64,000 nt of DNA from Galaxea fascicularis (lineage: Eukaryota > Cnidaria > Anthozoa > Scleractinia > Euphylliidae). Positions 9,346 through 23,098 of this stretch are shown here, piece by piece. How positions within the stretch are numbered: position 1 is the stretch's first letter; the number at the start of each line of letters is the position of its first letter. The stretch lies in the NCBI GenBank assembly GCA_948470475.1, contig OX419336.1, positions 22,760,445 through 22,824,444 of the forward strand, written 5' to 3'. The translations under genes were made by a program, and so were the position numbers. The notes under the pieces were generated by a model. That model worked only from the letters and a program-made list of their open reading frames with translations, did not search any database and was not told where the DNA came from.

Positions 9346-12300
9346 ATGGCAGTTGTGTACGCCATTGTGATTTTTTGTTTCCTTGTTGGCTTATCAAGCG
9401 TAGAAGCTAAAAGAGGCCACCCAGTCCCGACTTATTTCAGACGGATTGACTCTGATGGGTCGATGCTGAATGTTGGAGACTTACGTAACCACATAAACTT
9501 TACCTACCCAATTCAAAGGCACTTCACGGACGACGCCACCTTGAAAGTCACCCCAGAATTAGTGGAAAACGGAGCCAGAGTTAATGTTTCATGGAGCGGG
9601 ATACCAAAGCCTAACGGAACTGACTTTATTGCCTTATACTGTCCAAAAGACGACGATCCCAGTCATTATCTGGACCTTTTTTATGTCACTGAGTCATCAA
9701 CTTATTCATCTGGCCATGGTTGGTATCAAGTCGTGGTGTACAACTTGAGGACCAGCTGTGAGTTTCGATACTACCAAATGGGCTATCTTCATGTGGCAAC
9801 AAGCAACTTGCTGGAGTTCAAAGGAGGTATTTATACTCCTTTACAAGGACATATAGCCCTCACTGGAGACCCAACACAGATGAGAGTGATGTGGGTTTCC
9901 GGGACAGGTAAAAAAATCAAATCTTAATTAATTTATTTATTTTCCCAAATGCCTTCTTCCTCTTCCAACGATTTTACTTCGAATGCATATGCATTAACTC
10001 GCATCGAAATCGATTTTCGTGACAGAACTGACTCCCTCAAAAACAATTCCCCATTGTGATATACACCTCATCTCTTGACTGTCACGTGAAGTTGTTATTT
10101 CCGGCACCAAATCATGGAAACTGAAATTATGGAACGATATGGTTCGATATTCCCTGGAGACTGCAGCGGTTCGTTGCTTCCCCTATGTCAAGATTAGGGT
10201 CTCGCTGTGAGAGTGAATAGTTTCGTAAGCTAATGAAAATGACTTACGGATAAACGTCAATGTTTACAGCTACTTTCGAGATGGCCGTTTTTTTCATCAC
10301 CCGATGTTCAGTTGCTGTCATTCTGTCACTGTGGACGGAAACGATTGTTACGTTGGCCACGTTTATAAGAGAACATTCACCCAACCCTCTCGAAAGCAGA
10401 ATTCCAGATAAGGTAGATAACGTTTTAATGTAGGATGTCAACAAGAAATTCCAACGGATCAAATCCCCACTGCTCACACCAAACTGTTACCGGTCATGTA
10501 GCTGACTTTATAGCATTTTTGACCTGATTCCCTCCCCCCACCCCCCACCCCTCCCTCCCACCTCTCTCTCTGCCTCTCTTTAGAGTGTTGCCTGCGTATT
10601 TGCTACTTGTTTTTTCCCTACGTGTTTTATTCCTTTAATTAAATAAGAAAGTGATTTAATAGGCATTGTCTTCAACAATAACACTTTATTCTTTGAATGT
10701 CGCTGAAAGATTCTAAATTTGAAGGTATATAACATTTCTAACACGTTTCTTGGATCACCTACGTAGCAACTACTCACTCTTTGGTATACGGACCTTAATT
10801 TTAAAATAAAATCCAGCTTTTGGCCAAATTCGAAGGTCATTTAGATAAGGATAATTGCCTTGAAACCCCCCATCAATCGGAAATAATTTTTGCCTCTTTG
10901 CCAAGCTTAGTTTGTATAATATCTTGTTCTTAACTAACAAGTAAACTCGACCTTGATTTGAACAGGGTTTTTTGAAGGTGGCCATTTCTTTTTTGCCTTT
11001 TAAAACTCCTCCCTTGTTTTTGTATGACGTATTTTCTGCAGAGAAGGTGGGCGCTTATTATAAACAATTGCCTCCACCTTGTTTGACTTCAAATTTATAT
11101 GTAAAAACAAAATTTATTTCAAAAAAATGTAATTTCGTAGCAAATACGCATTTTTGCAACAAATACCCACTTTCGTGTTTCAGTGAAGAAATATCATGTT
11201 TTATTTTAAATACGAGAAACGGACAAGATGTCTAACTTGAGGATTTGAGAAGCGCAATTAACTTCTTTCCAAATCGGGCATCGTGGCCTATTTTGAATTA
11301 AACGAACAATTTATTTTTCTGTTTTTGTGTGTTTTGAAGGGTTTTTGTGGAAAAAATCCATTGTCTTTTAGTCTCTCAGGATTTCGTGCTAAGATACATT
11401 CGCGTCGGAAAATTTGCAAAGGATTCAATTTCCCTGGCATGTTATTGCACATTTCTGGAATTCCTTAATTCAAAGAAATAAATCCAGAGGTAGCAAATAC
11501 TCACTTACGTAGGCTGATCGTCGAAGCTTGGATTTTTTATACGACATAACGACAAGCATTAACATAGGCATGACTGAAGTGAGGACGCCCTTGACATAAG
11601 CATAAGCACATAGGCATGTGCAGATTTGATAATTACCTTTGTTTCGGTTCCATACCTTCTCGATACCGTAAAACAAGATGGCGGACCTTCGCTCATGCTA
11701 ATGGCGTGCTCACAGCAGCAATTTCTTAGTTGGCATAAACATGAGCCCAAGCGCAAGAAGTATAGAAACGTTTGTTCTGCCTGGGCTTACGCTTTTCCTT
11801 GTGTTGTGTGCATCTTCACTGCCGCGTGTTTGCCTGGTGCTAAAGCTTCTGCTATAGAGGCTCCTGTTACTGTCATGCTTATGCTTAACTGCGCCTATGT
11901 CGTCGTGGAATCCGGCTTTAACGTCCACTGTTACGTTCCAAAACTAGATTCTTTTAGGGGTCGAAAAAAATAAGAGGGAAAGTTTATCATAGTGATTTGA
12001 TCAGAACTAACAATTTATAATCACAATATATTGGGTCATATAACTCTGCATCATGCGGGGATAACGGCGGTAACGTTTCTACTGTAATTGTTCAAGCGTA
12101 CGTAGCATATAGGACACAGAGTTCCTAGCGTTACGGTTTGGTCTTTACCTGTTGTGATGTTTGGATGTGCTTGGAAATTTTAGAAGCTAATAAAGCTACT
12201 CTGTAAAGTAGCACTTAGAATTTTCTCTTTTAAGTTGTTTTGCATATCTTAAGTGCACGCAGAGCTGACTGCTGTATAAATCTTCTGTTGGGCAACTTCC

Positions 12301-15300
12301 CATTGACGATGTGGGATGCATGCTAGTGTGTTCTAAATTGAGGGTAATTCACTGATTCGCCGGATTAAAAACAGTCACAGGCTCAACGAGCCCTTGATTC
12401 TGTTTGAAAATTAGCGCTGTCATTCTATTTTCTGTTACAGCTACGTTTCAACTATAGTAAATGTTCCTGAGGCCACTGTTCTCCTTTTCAAACAGCGACG
12501 CTTAAACGAGAGAATACCTCTGCCTTGTACTCGAGCGCTTTTCAGTAAACTAAGATTGGTGAGCGATTTTCTGTCTTCTTTAGGACTCAAGAGTGGGCTT
12601 CAATGAACTTTCTCTAAATGATGAAATTGATGGCAAATCAACGAACGATTCAGCATGGATTATCAGTTCAGTGATATAAAAAGTGCGACAACAACAGAAG
12701 AAAAAGAACGTTAACAACACTTTTATTTAGAAGCTCTCTTGTATAGATAACTATGCATATTAACTTTAAATGATCGTGCCCCTCTTCTATGGATGCAAAA
12801 CTTAGAACTAAGATACTATCTTAATCTTATTCAAGCCTTTTCACCACCCATTAATTCAATGATTAAACCATCCATGATAATTAACGTCAATCATTAAAAT
12901 TTTAAAGGTCTTTTGCTTAGTTCCACTATTTTTTGTTCAAACTGTTGAGAACGCTAAATTGACTTAAGTCCCTGATCCACGGTGCGCAATATTACGTGAA
13001 ACAGTTTTGCTCGACATGGCTACACGGCTGCAACATTTCGTGTGATCATGCTTACATCACGCAATCCTAAAAGTAATATAAAAGCCGATAAAAGCGAAGT
13101 GAAGGAAAATATCCAGAACAAAACGCTTGGATTCCGAACCACAGGTGAGGCTAAGGAGAAAAGATTACTTATCTCTGTAATAGTCAATTGGTGTAGTTTT
13201 TTTCAGTTGCTGACGAAGCCATCGCTTTCTATTTTTGCGCTCTAAACTTGGCCTGAATTTACCGGCAACTTATAGCGAATGAATGTCAGATTAGATTGGC
13301 TGAAATTGACATGTAAGTCACACCTTTGTACGAAAGGTTGCAGATGGTAGATGCACAAACAAATTAGTCGCGCGCAGTATTGCAGAAGTAGGACGAAATT
13401 CAACTGCAGAATATTGCCAACAATACTGATTGCGCGCAACAATTTTAGGGATGGATAAACGATGCAATTTAACCATTACGTGCAATAACACATCGTGTAT
13501 CCTCGCCTTGATACTGGTAAACGTTAAAAGTGAAAAACTGTTAAAACAGCTGGAAGAAAAGAGAACTATAAATACGTTTTAAGCCTAGCTACTGCAAGTT
13601 GCGCAAGTGCAAGCTCAAAGAAGAGAGTTCATATAAACCAAGTATGAATCGCATTTATTTTTTTTTATTTCTGAAGCGTATATTTTTGGAATTTAGTTAT
13701 ATTTGAAAAAAACAAAAAGACCACATCATTAGACATTTTAATCTTTGTGCTTGCGCGAGCGCTCCTTAGTGTTGACTTGTGGACTTACCCAACAACCGCC
13801 TAAGTAGTCTAAGCTGAAAAGCTGCTGACTTCGAAATACAATGGAACCATCAATAACACAACATATTTCTCACGGGTAAAAGGAAACGTTTTTTTTTGTT
13901 TGCATGTTTTTGGTTAAACCTTGTTTGCCCCCAACTTGGCACAAATATTTTAAAGTTAACTGCGCCTGTATATTTTAGTTTCCTAACGCTTCCTTAACTA
14001 GTAATTCAATGCTCGTGCTTGCGTTTGGTGTAGGTTTCTTGAACTTTCATATGTGAAAGAGGCATTAATGTGTACAACTAACTCAACAACTATCTACTAA
14101 CTTACAAGGTCAAACAACCCCCGCACTAAAGACCTGACTCATCATAATTCAAAACAGTGCATGCACCAGATTAAATGTACGTATCATAAACATAGCGTTT
14201 CCTAACAGAATCTTTGTTTAACGGGATATTTTTTTTCCCCTGACCAAAACGGTCGTGATAAGCAGGTAACTGAAAAAAAATATTGTTTTTCTAAGTACAA
14301 GCCTAAGAATCCGTTAGTTTTCAAAGCTATCTCGAATTATAGCAAATGCTATATGGGAAAACTACTACGCACTGTAAACATGAATTTGGCTTTTTTTGTT
14401 TCCTTGGTTTACTGTTTGCGAAAACGATTTTGACTGAGCAAACTATCTGTGGTAATATTGCTTGATACGGTGTTTTTAGGAACCTGAATGCTTCAAGAAA
14501 CTAACTATCATTGTTAGTGGAGAGCGCAGTTTGTTTTGCTAGCACTTATCTACTGGCTAGTGAGTTTTCCGGCGGATATTGTTACCCACCCTTTTGAAAA
14601 GCTGGGCCCAGACCTTTATGTTAAACCCCTCTTTTTATTCGTGTACTTTAAGTTTATAGAGAACCTCTGCTTTTGAGACAAGTGGAGATTGAGTTCTTTC
14701 AAGTAGTGTCAAAATTACAAAATTTACAGGAATATAATGGCTCCGACCTCCTAATGCACTAGGAACAAGTATGGTTAGCTATTTATAGCATCCCGGTTAG
14801 CCTACTGTTCAGTCTGGTTAGCCTAACTAACGTTCCGGTTAGGCTACAGACCACCCCGGTCGTCCTACTCGGTTAGCTATTAATTTTTGTAACTGGTTAC
14901 ACAATATGTTTATAAAATAATCGCTTTCCGACAGCCAGCTTCCACTGAGGTGGTGTAGTGATTATGAGACTCGTCATGACGGGTTTGATTCTAGCTGTTA
15001 AAATTGTCTTTTCTTTCTTCCTTATTTAGAGACAATTTAAAAAAAAACGTTAAGTGTTCGGAGCGGCATTCCTCCAATTAACGCCATATATCGTTTAGTG
15101 TAGCTGTCATATTGGAATATCGCCGCCATGCGTTACTGATATTGCTTGAAAGCAGAATTTATTTTGTGTGGAACAATTAAGCAACCCTTTGACGTCACGT
15201 TAGTCACTATGAATAAATATTAATTCTCCCTTATCCTGTAAAATTTTCAGTTACCGCATTGTTTTAAATCACTCGATTTTAGCCTGTCTCAAAAGCAGAG

Positions 15301-18300
15301 ATTCCCTTTTAAACATTATCTAAAAAGGGATAGAGTTTAAATCTCCTGCAGAGTCACTTCTTTTTCTGCCATTTGCTTTTCACGCGACGCATTTCCTGAC
15401 GCACCTTGTCAGTTAATCGCTGTTTGCATTTTCTGGATTCCTCTTCGTCTTCCTCGCCAGTTAGGAGCCCAAGCTCCTGTGATCGTGGATCATTTTGGAC
15501 ACGTTGCCAAACGATCTCCCTCTTCACAGCGTCATTTTCCATGAGGTCTTTCGTTAAACTGAGTAAATGACTGGTTTGCTCGTCAGTAAACTTCCTCCAA
15601 AATCGTGAGGATTCAGATTGTAGAGAAGAGGCGTTGACTGGACCAGATACATCACTCTCGAATCTTGTCGAGGACAGGAAGTTCATAACCTTCTCGGAGC
15701 TTGTCATCTGCTCACTGGGAAGTGGGGTGTCTTTTCGTTGTTCAGCGCTCATTTGCCGGAGCTTTAAGACGATTGCTTTGAACGAATGTGCTTCCAGTAG
15801 GTTTGTTGTTTTTCTTTTAGTTCACTCTCATTTACAGCTCCGGTTGCTATTTCTTCTTTGAACAGTTGTTGAAGCTTTTCGTCTTCTTCTTTTGTCCAAG
15901 AGGTACTTTTCTGTTCTTTCTTGTGAATCTCTGTTGCTTTGGAAGAAACTAGCTTCTTTACTGCTCTGCGACCCAGATCAGTCTGAGATACTTTGTCACA
16001 AACACGGTAGTAGTCTGCTTGTGTTCGTGTCTTGTGTTGTGCCAGGGCAGCTAAGTGTTCCTGCTGGTCAGGCATTTGTTGGTGCATTTCAGTTGCGAGG
16101 GATTTCCTCACAATTGTTGCACATACCCTTCCTTTGGTCTCGATACCTTCGCGCTGGCAGGTTCTGTAAAGACAAGTAGACACTTGCGACGACGTCAGGG
16201 GCAGGCCATTATTGGACACGAATACCTGCTCGACTTTTGGATCCAACGTAGTTATTTGACTTCGGACGGTTCTCAGGTACAACTCTATCAGCTTGTACAA
16301 GTCATCGTAGAGCCAAACGACTGCTGCGCCATACACTCCAGCTGTTTTATGCTCATTTACCAGTATCCTGTATCGTGCTTGGTCTTCAACTGTGCCAGGA
16401 TAATAAACAGCCTCTTGAAACTCGCTTATCTTCATATTTGCCGCTACACCACTTCTCCCGCTGTTGTCTATCAAAAGGCGAGTGATGAGCCAATCACGCA
16501 CTTCGCAGTGTGACTTATCACTGAGAATCTTTGAAACATCTCTTCCACCATTAGTGTGCTCTGATGATGACCCGAGTTGTTTAACGGCATTAACATGTTG
16601 ATTCCCATGGCAGATCTTAAAAAGTTTGTCACTTGAAAGCAGTTTCTTAAAATGTTCATCACGCTTTTCAAGCTTTCTCTTGGCAACCTTTTTCTTCTGT
16701 GCCGATGACCATGATGTCATAAGATCACGCCGCGCATTCAATGTTTCCACGTTGGTGATGTTCTTATGTTCTTGCATGAGAAATTTGTAAAATAGTCGGA
16801 GACTCATCAAATAAGATCTCACTGTTCCTGGCTGATACCTATTCACGGCGTAGGAAAGCCAAGTCTTCAAGAAGGTGTCTCCTTCTTTGCCTGGAATTAA
16901 GAGCAAATGTGCGGAAGAGCATTTTCCTTGGTTATTTGTGGTGACTGTTTGTTTCAGTGCCAACCTATGAACAACACTTTTCACTTGTGACTTGTATTGC
17001 TGAGCGACCTTTTCATTGCGATATCCTCCGTCGACGTCAATCAACCACGAGTAGAATTCCGAGAATAAATCATCTTGCCCACTTACGTCTTCCTCATTTT
17101 GAGGTACTCTCCCACGAGAAGCCTGGACATCTGTTTCGCAGTCACTAGGTACCCACTCCGGATCCAGTGCCTCATCATTGTCACTTGCATCCCCTTGAAA
17201 TATTTCTTGAAATACTTCTTCTTGGCTGCCTTCTTCTTTCTCTTCGTATGTTCGCATAAGATCACTCAAAGACTCAGCAGGAGTCTTAAAGGTATAGCCT
17301 TGGCTTGTCTTCATACTGATGAACTCTTTGATTTCTTCCCTCCAGGGCTCTTCACGATCTAAGAAAGAGCCTTCTTTACAGTTTTCTTTACCGATAACTT
17401 CCACTAGCTCAGTCAGTAAGTGGTCCCGTTCTTGTGAAAGGGAAAACTTTTCAGTCGAGGATGATTCACTTGATTGATCTGTATCGGGCTCTTCTTTTGG
17501 ATTGTACTCTGTGTCATCAGTCTCATCGCTTTCAGATAGGACGATTGTATCCTTTGCTTTGTTGCTGCACGTGCCGCCCACAATAGTAACTTCGTTCTCA
17601 TTTTGAAGGTTTATTTCGTAACCATCATCAATACCATCCGTGTTTCCTATCTGACTCTCCTCTCCTCGCGATCTTGCATCGCTGTCACAGAAATGGTCAC
17701 TCGTAGACGCATATTGCTTTGCGCTCCACACTTTCTCAGCTAAATGGTCATACTCTTCATCACTGGCTGTCTTCTTTTTCTGTCTCCTCTTCATTCCACC
17801 CCCTGTTAACTTTCTTTTCTTTATCTTTTCATCATAAAAAAGCTCGCGGGCGCACTCAGACTTGCGTCTTTCCTGATTCTGAACTCTTCTGGCCAAAGCT
17901 TTGTACTCCTCGTCACTATTACACTCCTCTTCACTGTCAGTGCTACTTGGATTCTCCTCCATTTCAATTTCTTCGGATCCTCTCTTTTCGTCACAATCGG
18001 TGACCCTCATATCCAAAGCTTCGGACCCCTTAATTTTTGTCCCGATCTGTTCCTGCGTGATCTGAGGGCTATAATTCTCATGGCTTTGGTCTTCGCTAGT
18101 GTGGTCATCTTCCGGTGAACTTTTTTTCGACCTCTTCTTTCTCCTTTTTTTTCGCTCGTTTATATAAGAGCCTAGAACTTTGAGTGATACTCTTGGGGCT
18201 TTGTCTAATGCTTTGACATAACTTGGGCTGTTTGGATGAAGTTTGTGCAGGCTTGATTGCAAATGTTTGTGAAGCTGGAATATGGGTTTGCGCTGTCTTT

Positions 18301-21300
18301 TGCACGGGGATAATGGACAGAACTTCACCCTACCCTTAGGTACCTTCTTTTCTCCAGATAAGTACTCATTCAGTTTTCGTTTAAGTTTTGTCATGCCGTG
18401 TACCTCTTTTTGGTGCCGACTTAAGTTTTGTACACTTTTCCCACACTTTGAACATTTTTTCGGAATCCGTTTGGGTCTTTTTGGTGGATTCAAATTTCCT
18501 GCAGATGGTAGAACTTCACTATGGACGGAAGGGTCCTCACCAGTACTTCTTTCCACGTCGTTCATTCTTGAAATTGGAAACAAAGATAATCAAATTCTCG
18601 CATAAAAGGCGAGTAAATAAATCAATAAACCACATATTTCGTCGATGAAATTTCTGACCCGAAAATGTATTCACTTAATCAAATAAATGCCGGATATGAC
18701 GTCAAGTCAAATAGATGTTCAAGACGTTATTTACTCGTTTAAATGCCGCCCTCGAATAAAAGCCTCAGTTTAGAGCAGAAATATTAATAAACGCCGCATT
18801 TTCAGGGCAGAAATATTGGTAAACGCAGCGTTTAGAGTAGAAATATATGTATTCATAAATGCCGCATTTTAGAGAAGAAATATTAATAAAAGCAGCGTTT
18901 TAGAGCACAAATAAATGTGTTCATAAAGACTGCATTTTAGAGCAGAAATATTAATAAACACTGCGTTTTAGAGCAGAAATACATGTACTAATAAACGCCG
19001 CATTCTAGAGTAGAAATATTAATAAACGGCACATTTTAAAGCAGAAATTCTAACAATGTTTTATTATTAGCACAATTGACGCTCAAAGGAATATAATCAA
19101 AAACCGAGAACAATATAGGGTAGTCCAACTTAAACAAGCTTTGGAAATTTGCTGCGATCTATAAAAACGTTTTTCAGTCCGACGTGAGTATACTTCGATG
19201 CTCTTGCAATGCTCTTTCACTGCTCGTACCATGCTATAATTTGCAAGAAATAAAGTGGATTTTAAATAAACGCCGCACTCGAATCACGAAAAATTTAATA
19301 AACGCCGGAGAGTTTAATTTAGTAAATAAGGTATTTATCTTAAACTGGTATAACACAACTAAATCTGCAATGAATACATAAAATATCACATATTTGAACT
19401 GCAGTGAAAGATATGAAGATATAGATGATCATTACAGTTTTACACACAGCTTAAGAAACTGTGAAATTACAGCTTGAAAAAAAAAATCAGGCCTGAACGG
19501 GATTCAAAGGCATGACTTCTTCAATCATACCTGTACCTGTGCAGTTCTCTACCAACTGTGCTTGTGAACTGTATATAACTGCAATGATCATACTGATGTG
19601 TATTCTTCACTGTCTAGTGTCTACGGGTATATTACGAACTGACAATGCTCCCAGTTGGCTTGATGCTCAGTTGGTAGAGCACTGCACCGGTATTGTAGAG
19701 GGCATGGGTTCGAATCCCGTTAAAGCCCGAATTTTTTTTCCGGCTTTAATTCCATAGCTGCTAAAATTGTGTGCAAAACTTCGATGTTCATCTAAGTCTT
19801 TAGAACTAAATATAATCGACAAATAGATTTAATCAATTAGTTTAATAAACGCTGGGCCCCAAATTAGCGTCGCATCAACAAGGTCGAGTTTTAAATATAT
19901 GTTATGGGCGTCTAATTACTAAAATACAGCAACTTTCGCTGGCCTTTTTATTAAAAAATTGTGATGTATTTCATCCTTGGGCAGTGTTATCTACGGACGC
20001 TTGTAGGGGACATGCGAGATGCGACAATATTCTAGATGAATTTCAAACATATTACAGGGAGTTCGACCTAGAAAATGCGAGATGCGACATAAAAAATTCG
20101 AGATGCGGGAAAATTCACACGTGGCCATAACACGGCGGTACAAATGGTTGACAGGCCAAACACGAGTCATCTTGGTCAAGAAAGGAAACTTTGACCTTCA
20201 ACGCTTTGCTCCAACAGGTACATTTTTCAGATATCTCTCTTTTCTGTATGAAAGCAAGGGAGGTCAGTCTTTATAGATCCCTCTTAGCAGAAGCTGATTC
20301 TCTATTAAACGCATTTTAAGCACAAATATTAATTAAGGCATCGTTTTAGAGCAGAAATTCATGTTAGGACCCCGCTAAAAAAGTAGATCTTTGCAAGGGC
20401 TATTCAAATCAACAGAGAAAAATTGGGGTAGCCACGCAAAAAAAGAACTGAAATGAAGTAATTCATAGGTTGTAGGGATGCTAGAACATGCATGAAGTTT
20501 CGGTTGTATTCGTTAAAGTAATGTATTGCTTTTAAAGTTTCATGAACGTTTATTTTTTTCTCCGCGTATTTTCCATCGGTTAATGCATACTCTAGTTGCT
20601 ATTTTAGACGAAATAAAATACACTTTTTGAAATAATTGCACATAATTGCATGCTTACTGCGCACGCAAATTCACGTGCCATGCCATGCATCGAGCGCGCG
20701 CGGTAATTACTAAGATGATAGGGCAGATGGCCATTGCTTTAATTTTGCTTGGATTTAACAATCTGACCCCTACTTTTCTTTTCAGAAACAAATCTTATTT
20801 ACAATTATCCCCACATTGTCCAAAAATGAACAAAAAACAATGTGGGAAGTTAAAAAAAATTGAATATTTCTGTCCACGGGGCATAGAATCCTGCCATCTA
20901 GCGGCTGCAAGGCGCGTGAAACTATGGTCGCTAAATGCGAACTTGTTCTTTGAGGAACCTCAACAGTTGACTAAATGCGCTTAATTTGTCCATTCAAACC
21001 CTATTTGGCAGAGAACATTTCCTTTTAAAGCTCTACTGAATTTCAATATTTTGGGACTTGCAGCCACTGTGGCGTTCTTCGCTAACGAAACCCGATGTAC
21101 TCAGATTTAGGAATTCTTCTGGGTATGTTCTCTCCAAAACGAAGTTGGTGACCCCCATCCCCCCCCCCCCATTTTATTTACATTTCTGAGATCACCAACT
21201 CATTATCTTTCAATGGTAAAATATTCAGAAAAAAAAAATCAATGTTAGAAAATTTTCGCGTCCTTAAAAAAGCCATTTAAAGTCAGTTTAGATCATCAGT

Positions 21301-23043
21301 CTCGCTTGATCGGCTGCAGCCGATCGAGGACCATGTGCCATGATTTTACGTTTACGCGTGTTAACACAACACAGTTTAAAGACAACTGAATGGAAATTTA
21401 AAAACTTAACTGCAGTTCTTTTAGATCAGTTACAGCTTTGTCCCTACTATTTAGTGTTGTGACATCACTAACTCATTATCTTTTAATGGTAAAATTTTCA
21501 GAAAAAAATCAATGTTAAAAAATTTTCGCGCGAACGTCCTTAAAAAAGCCATTCAAAGTCGGTTTAAATCATCGGTCTCGCTTGATCGGCTGCAGCCGAT
21601 CGAGCTCCATGTGCGATGTTTTTACGTTTACGCGTGTTAACACACCACAGTTTAAAGACAAATGAATGGAAATTTAAAAACTTCACTGCAGTTCTTTTGG
21701 ATCAGCTACAGCTTTGTCCCTACTATTTAGTGTTGTGTCTCATAAATCATTAAAAAATTATTTTTTCTTACTAATTTTGCAAATATGATATTCCCGTACT
21801 GACTGTGTTGATGTAGTCCAGTGTCGTGGATAAGCCTTGCTTCTACCAAAATCTTTTGCCAATTAGATCCGATTATTTAGGATAAAAACCGCATTCGTTT
21901 CAGATGGATTATGAAATTTGCTTAAAGGCTGTGAATACATAAGATATTTGCATTGAATTCGGTAAGTGACAGCCGCAATGGGTTCGATGGTTTGATTCAG
22001 CTCGAGTCGTTTGATAGCCGACAGTTTTGATTTAAGAAATGTTAAGTTTAAAAGGTGTTTTAATATATTTTTATCGATTGTTTCTTAAAACTAGACCTTT
22101 GCGATGATTTACCGATATGTTTGACTTTAAGAGAGTTAGCTTTATGGCACACAAATAGTAAAAGATTAGACTCACCTGAATCAGCTCTGGAATCAGCTCT
22201 GGAATCATCCGAGTAGGTGGAGCAATGCATGTGCATGTTTATTGCAACCGCTGGTCACATAAGTCCTTGCTATCTTGGGGAACAGGACAGTCTATTGATT
22301 TACGATCATTTAAAAAAGGCATTTTAATTCATAATGCGCTTCTTAAGATTCATCCCTCCACCTTACTAGATCTTGTTACCTAAAATCAAGGAATGACAAA
22401 AACCGAAATTCCTGTTCCATACTTATATTGCTTTATCGCTGGCCATAAAATTACAGCGTGGGTATCAGTAAATTTATCGCAATCTTGACTAATCACGTGA
22501 AAACGAAATACGATAGTACGCCATAAAGCATTATGACATGGGCGGAAAATGGAATAAAGACCTCTTCCGTCGAACATTGTCAATTCTTTCATACAAAGCT
22601 TTAGTTCAACTTTTAACTTTCAACTTTCAACTTTATTACTTCCATCACTTAATAAATAATTTATAAATAATTCTTTTACAAAATCAAAAGTGATGAGGAG
22701 TCTACAGAAAAGCAGAAATGCTTGAAATAGTAGACCCCTTAAGCGGTCATTACATAACTTAAATTGATTCAGTTCTATCTGTTTAAGACGGAGTGGCAGT
22801 ATATAAGCTTGGAAACGAAGATATAAAGGTTTGATATTTATTCCGAGCAAGATAAAGAGCAATAGAGCACACTTAAAACTTTACGTTGCAAATACCTACC
22901 CCTGCGTATTTGCTACCGTAGCAAATACGCACGTGCGTAGCAAATACACACCTTGGGTATTTGCAACGGTAGCAAATACGCACTTTGGGTATTTGCAACG
23001 GTAGCAAATACGCACTTATAGTAGCAAATACCCACGTAAATCT

Positions 23044-23098
<55 letters not shown>

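Noticed and set aside
19657..19728. Functional tRNA-Thr gene
   Set aside because: A cloverleaf is possible, but U33 is replaced by C, the acceptor has a mismatch and a SINE-like body follows.
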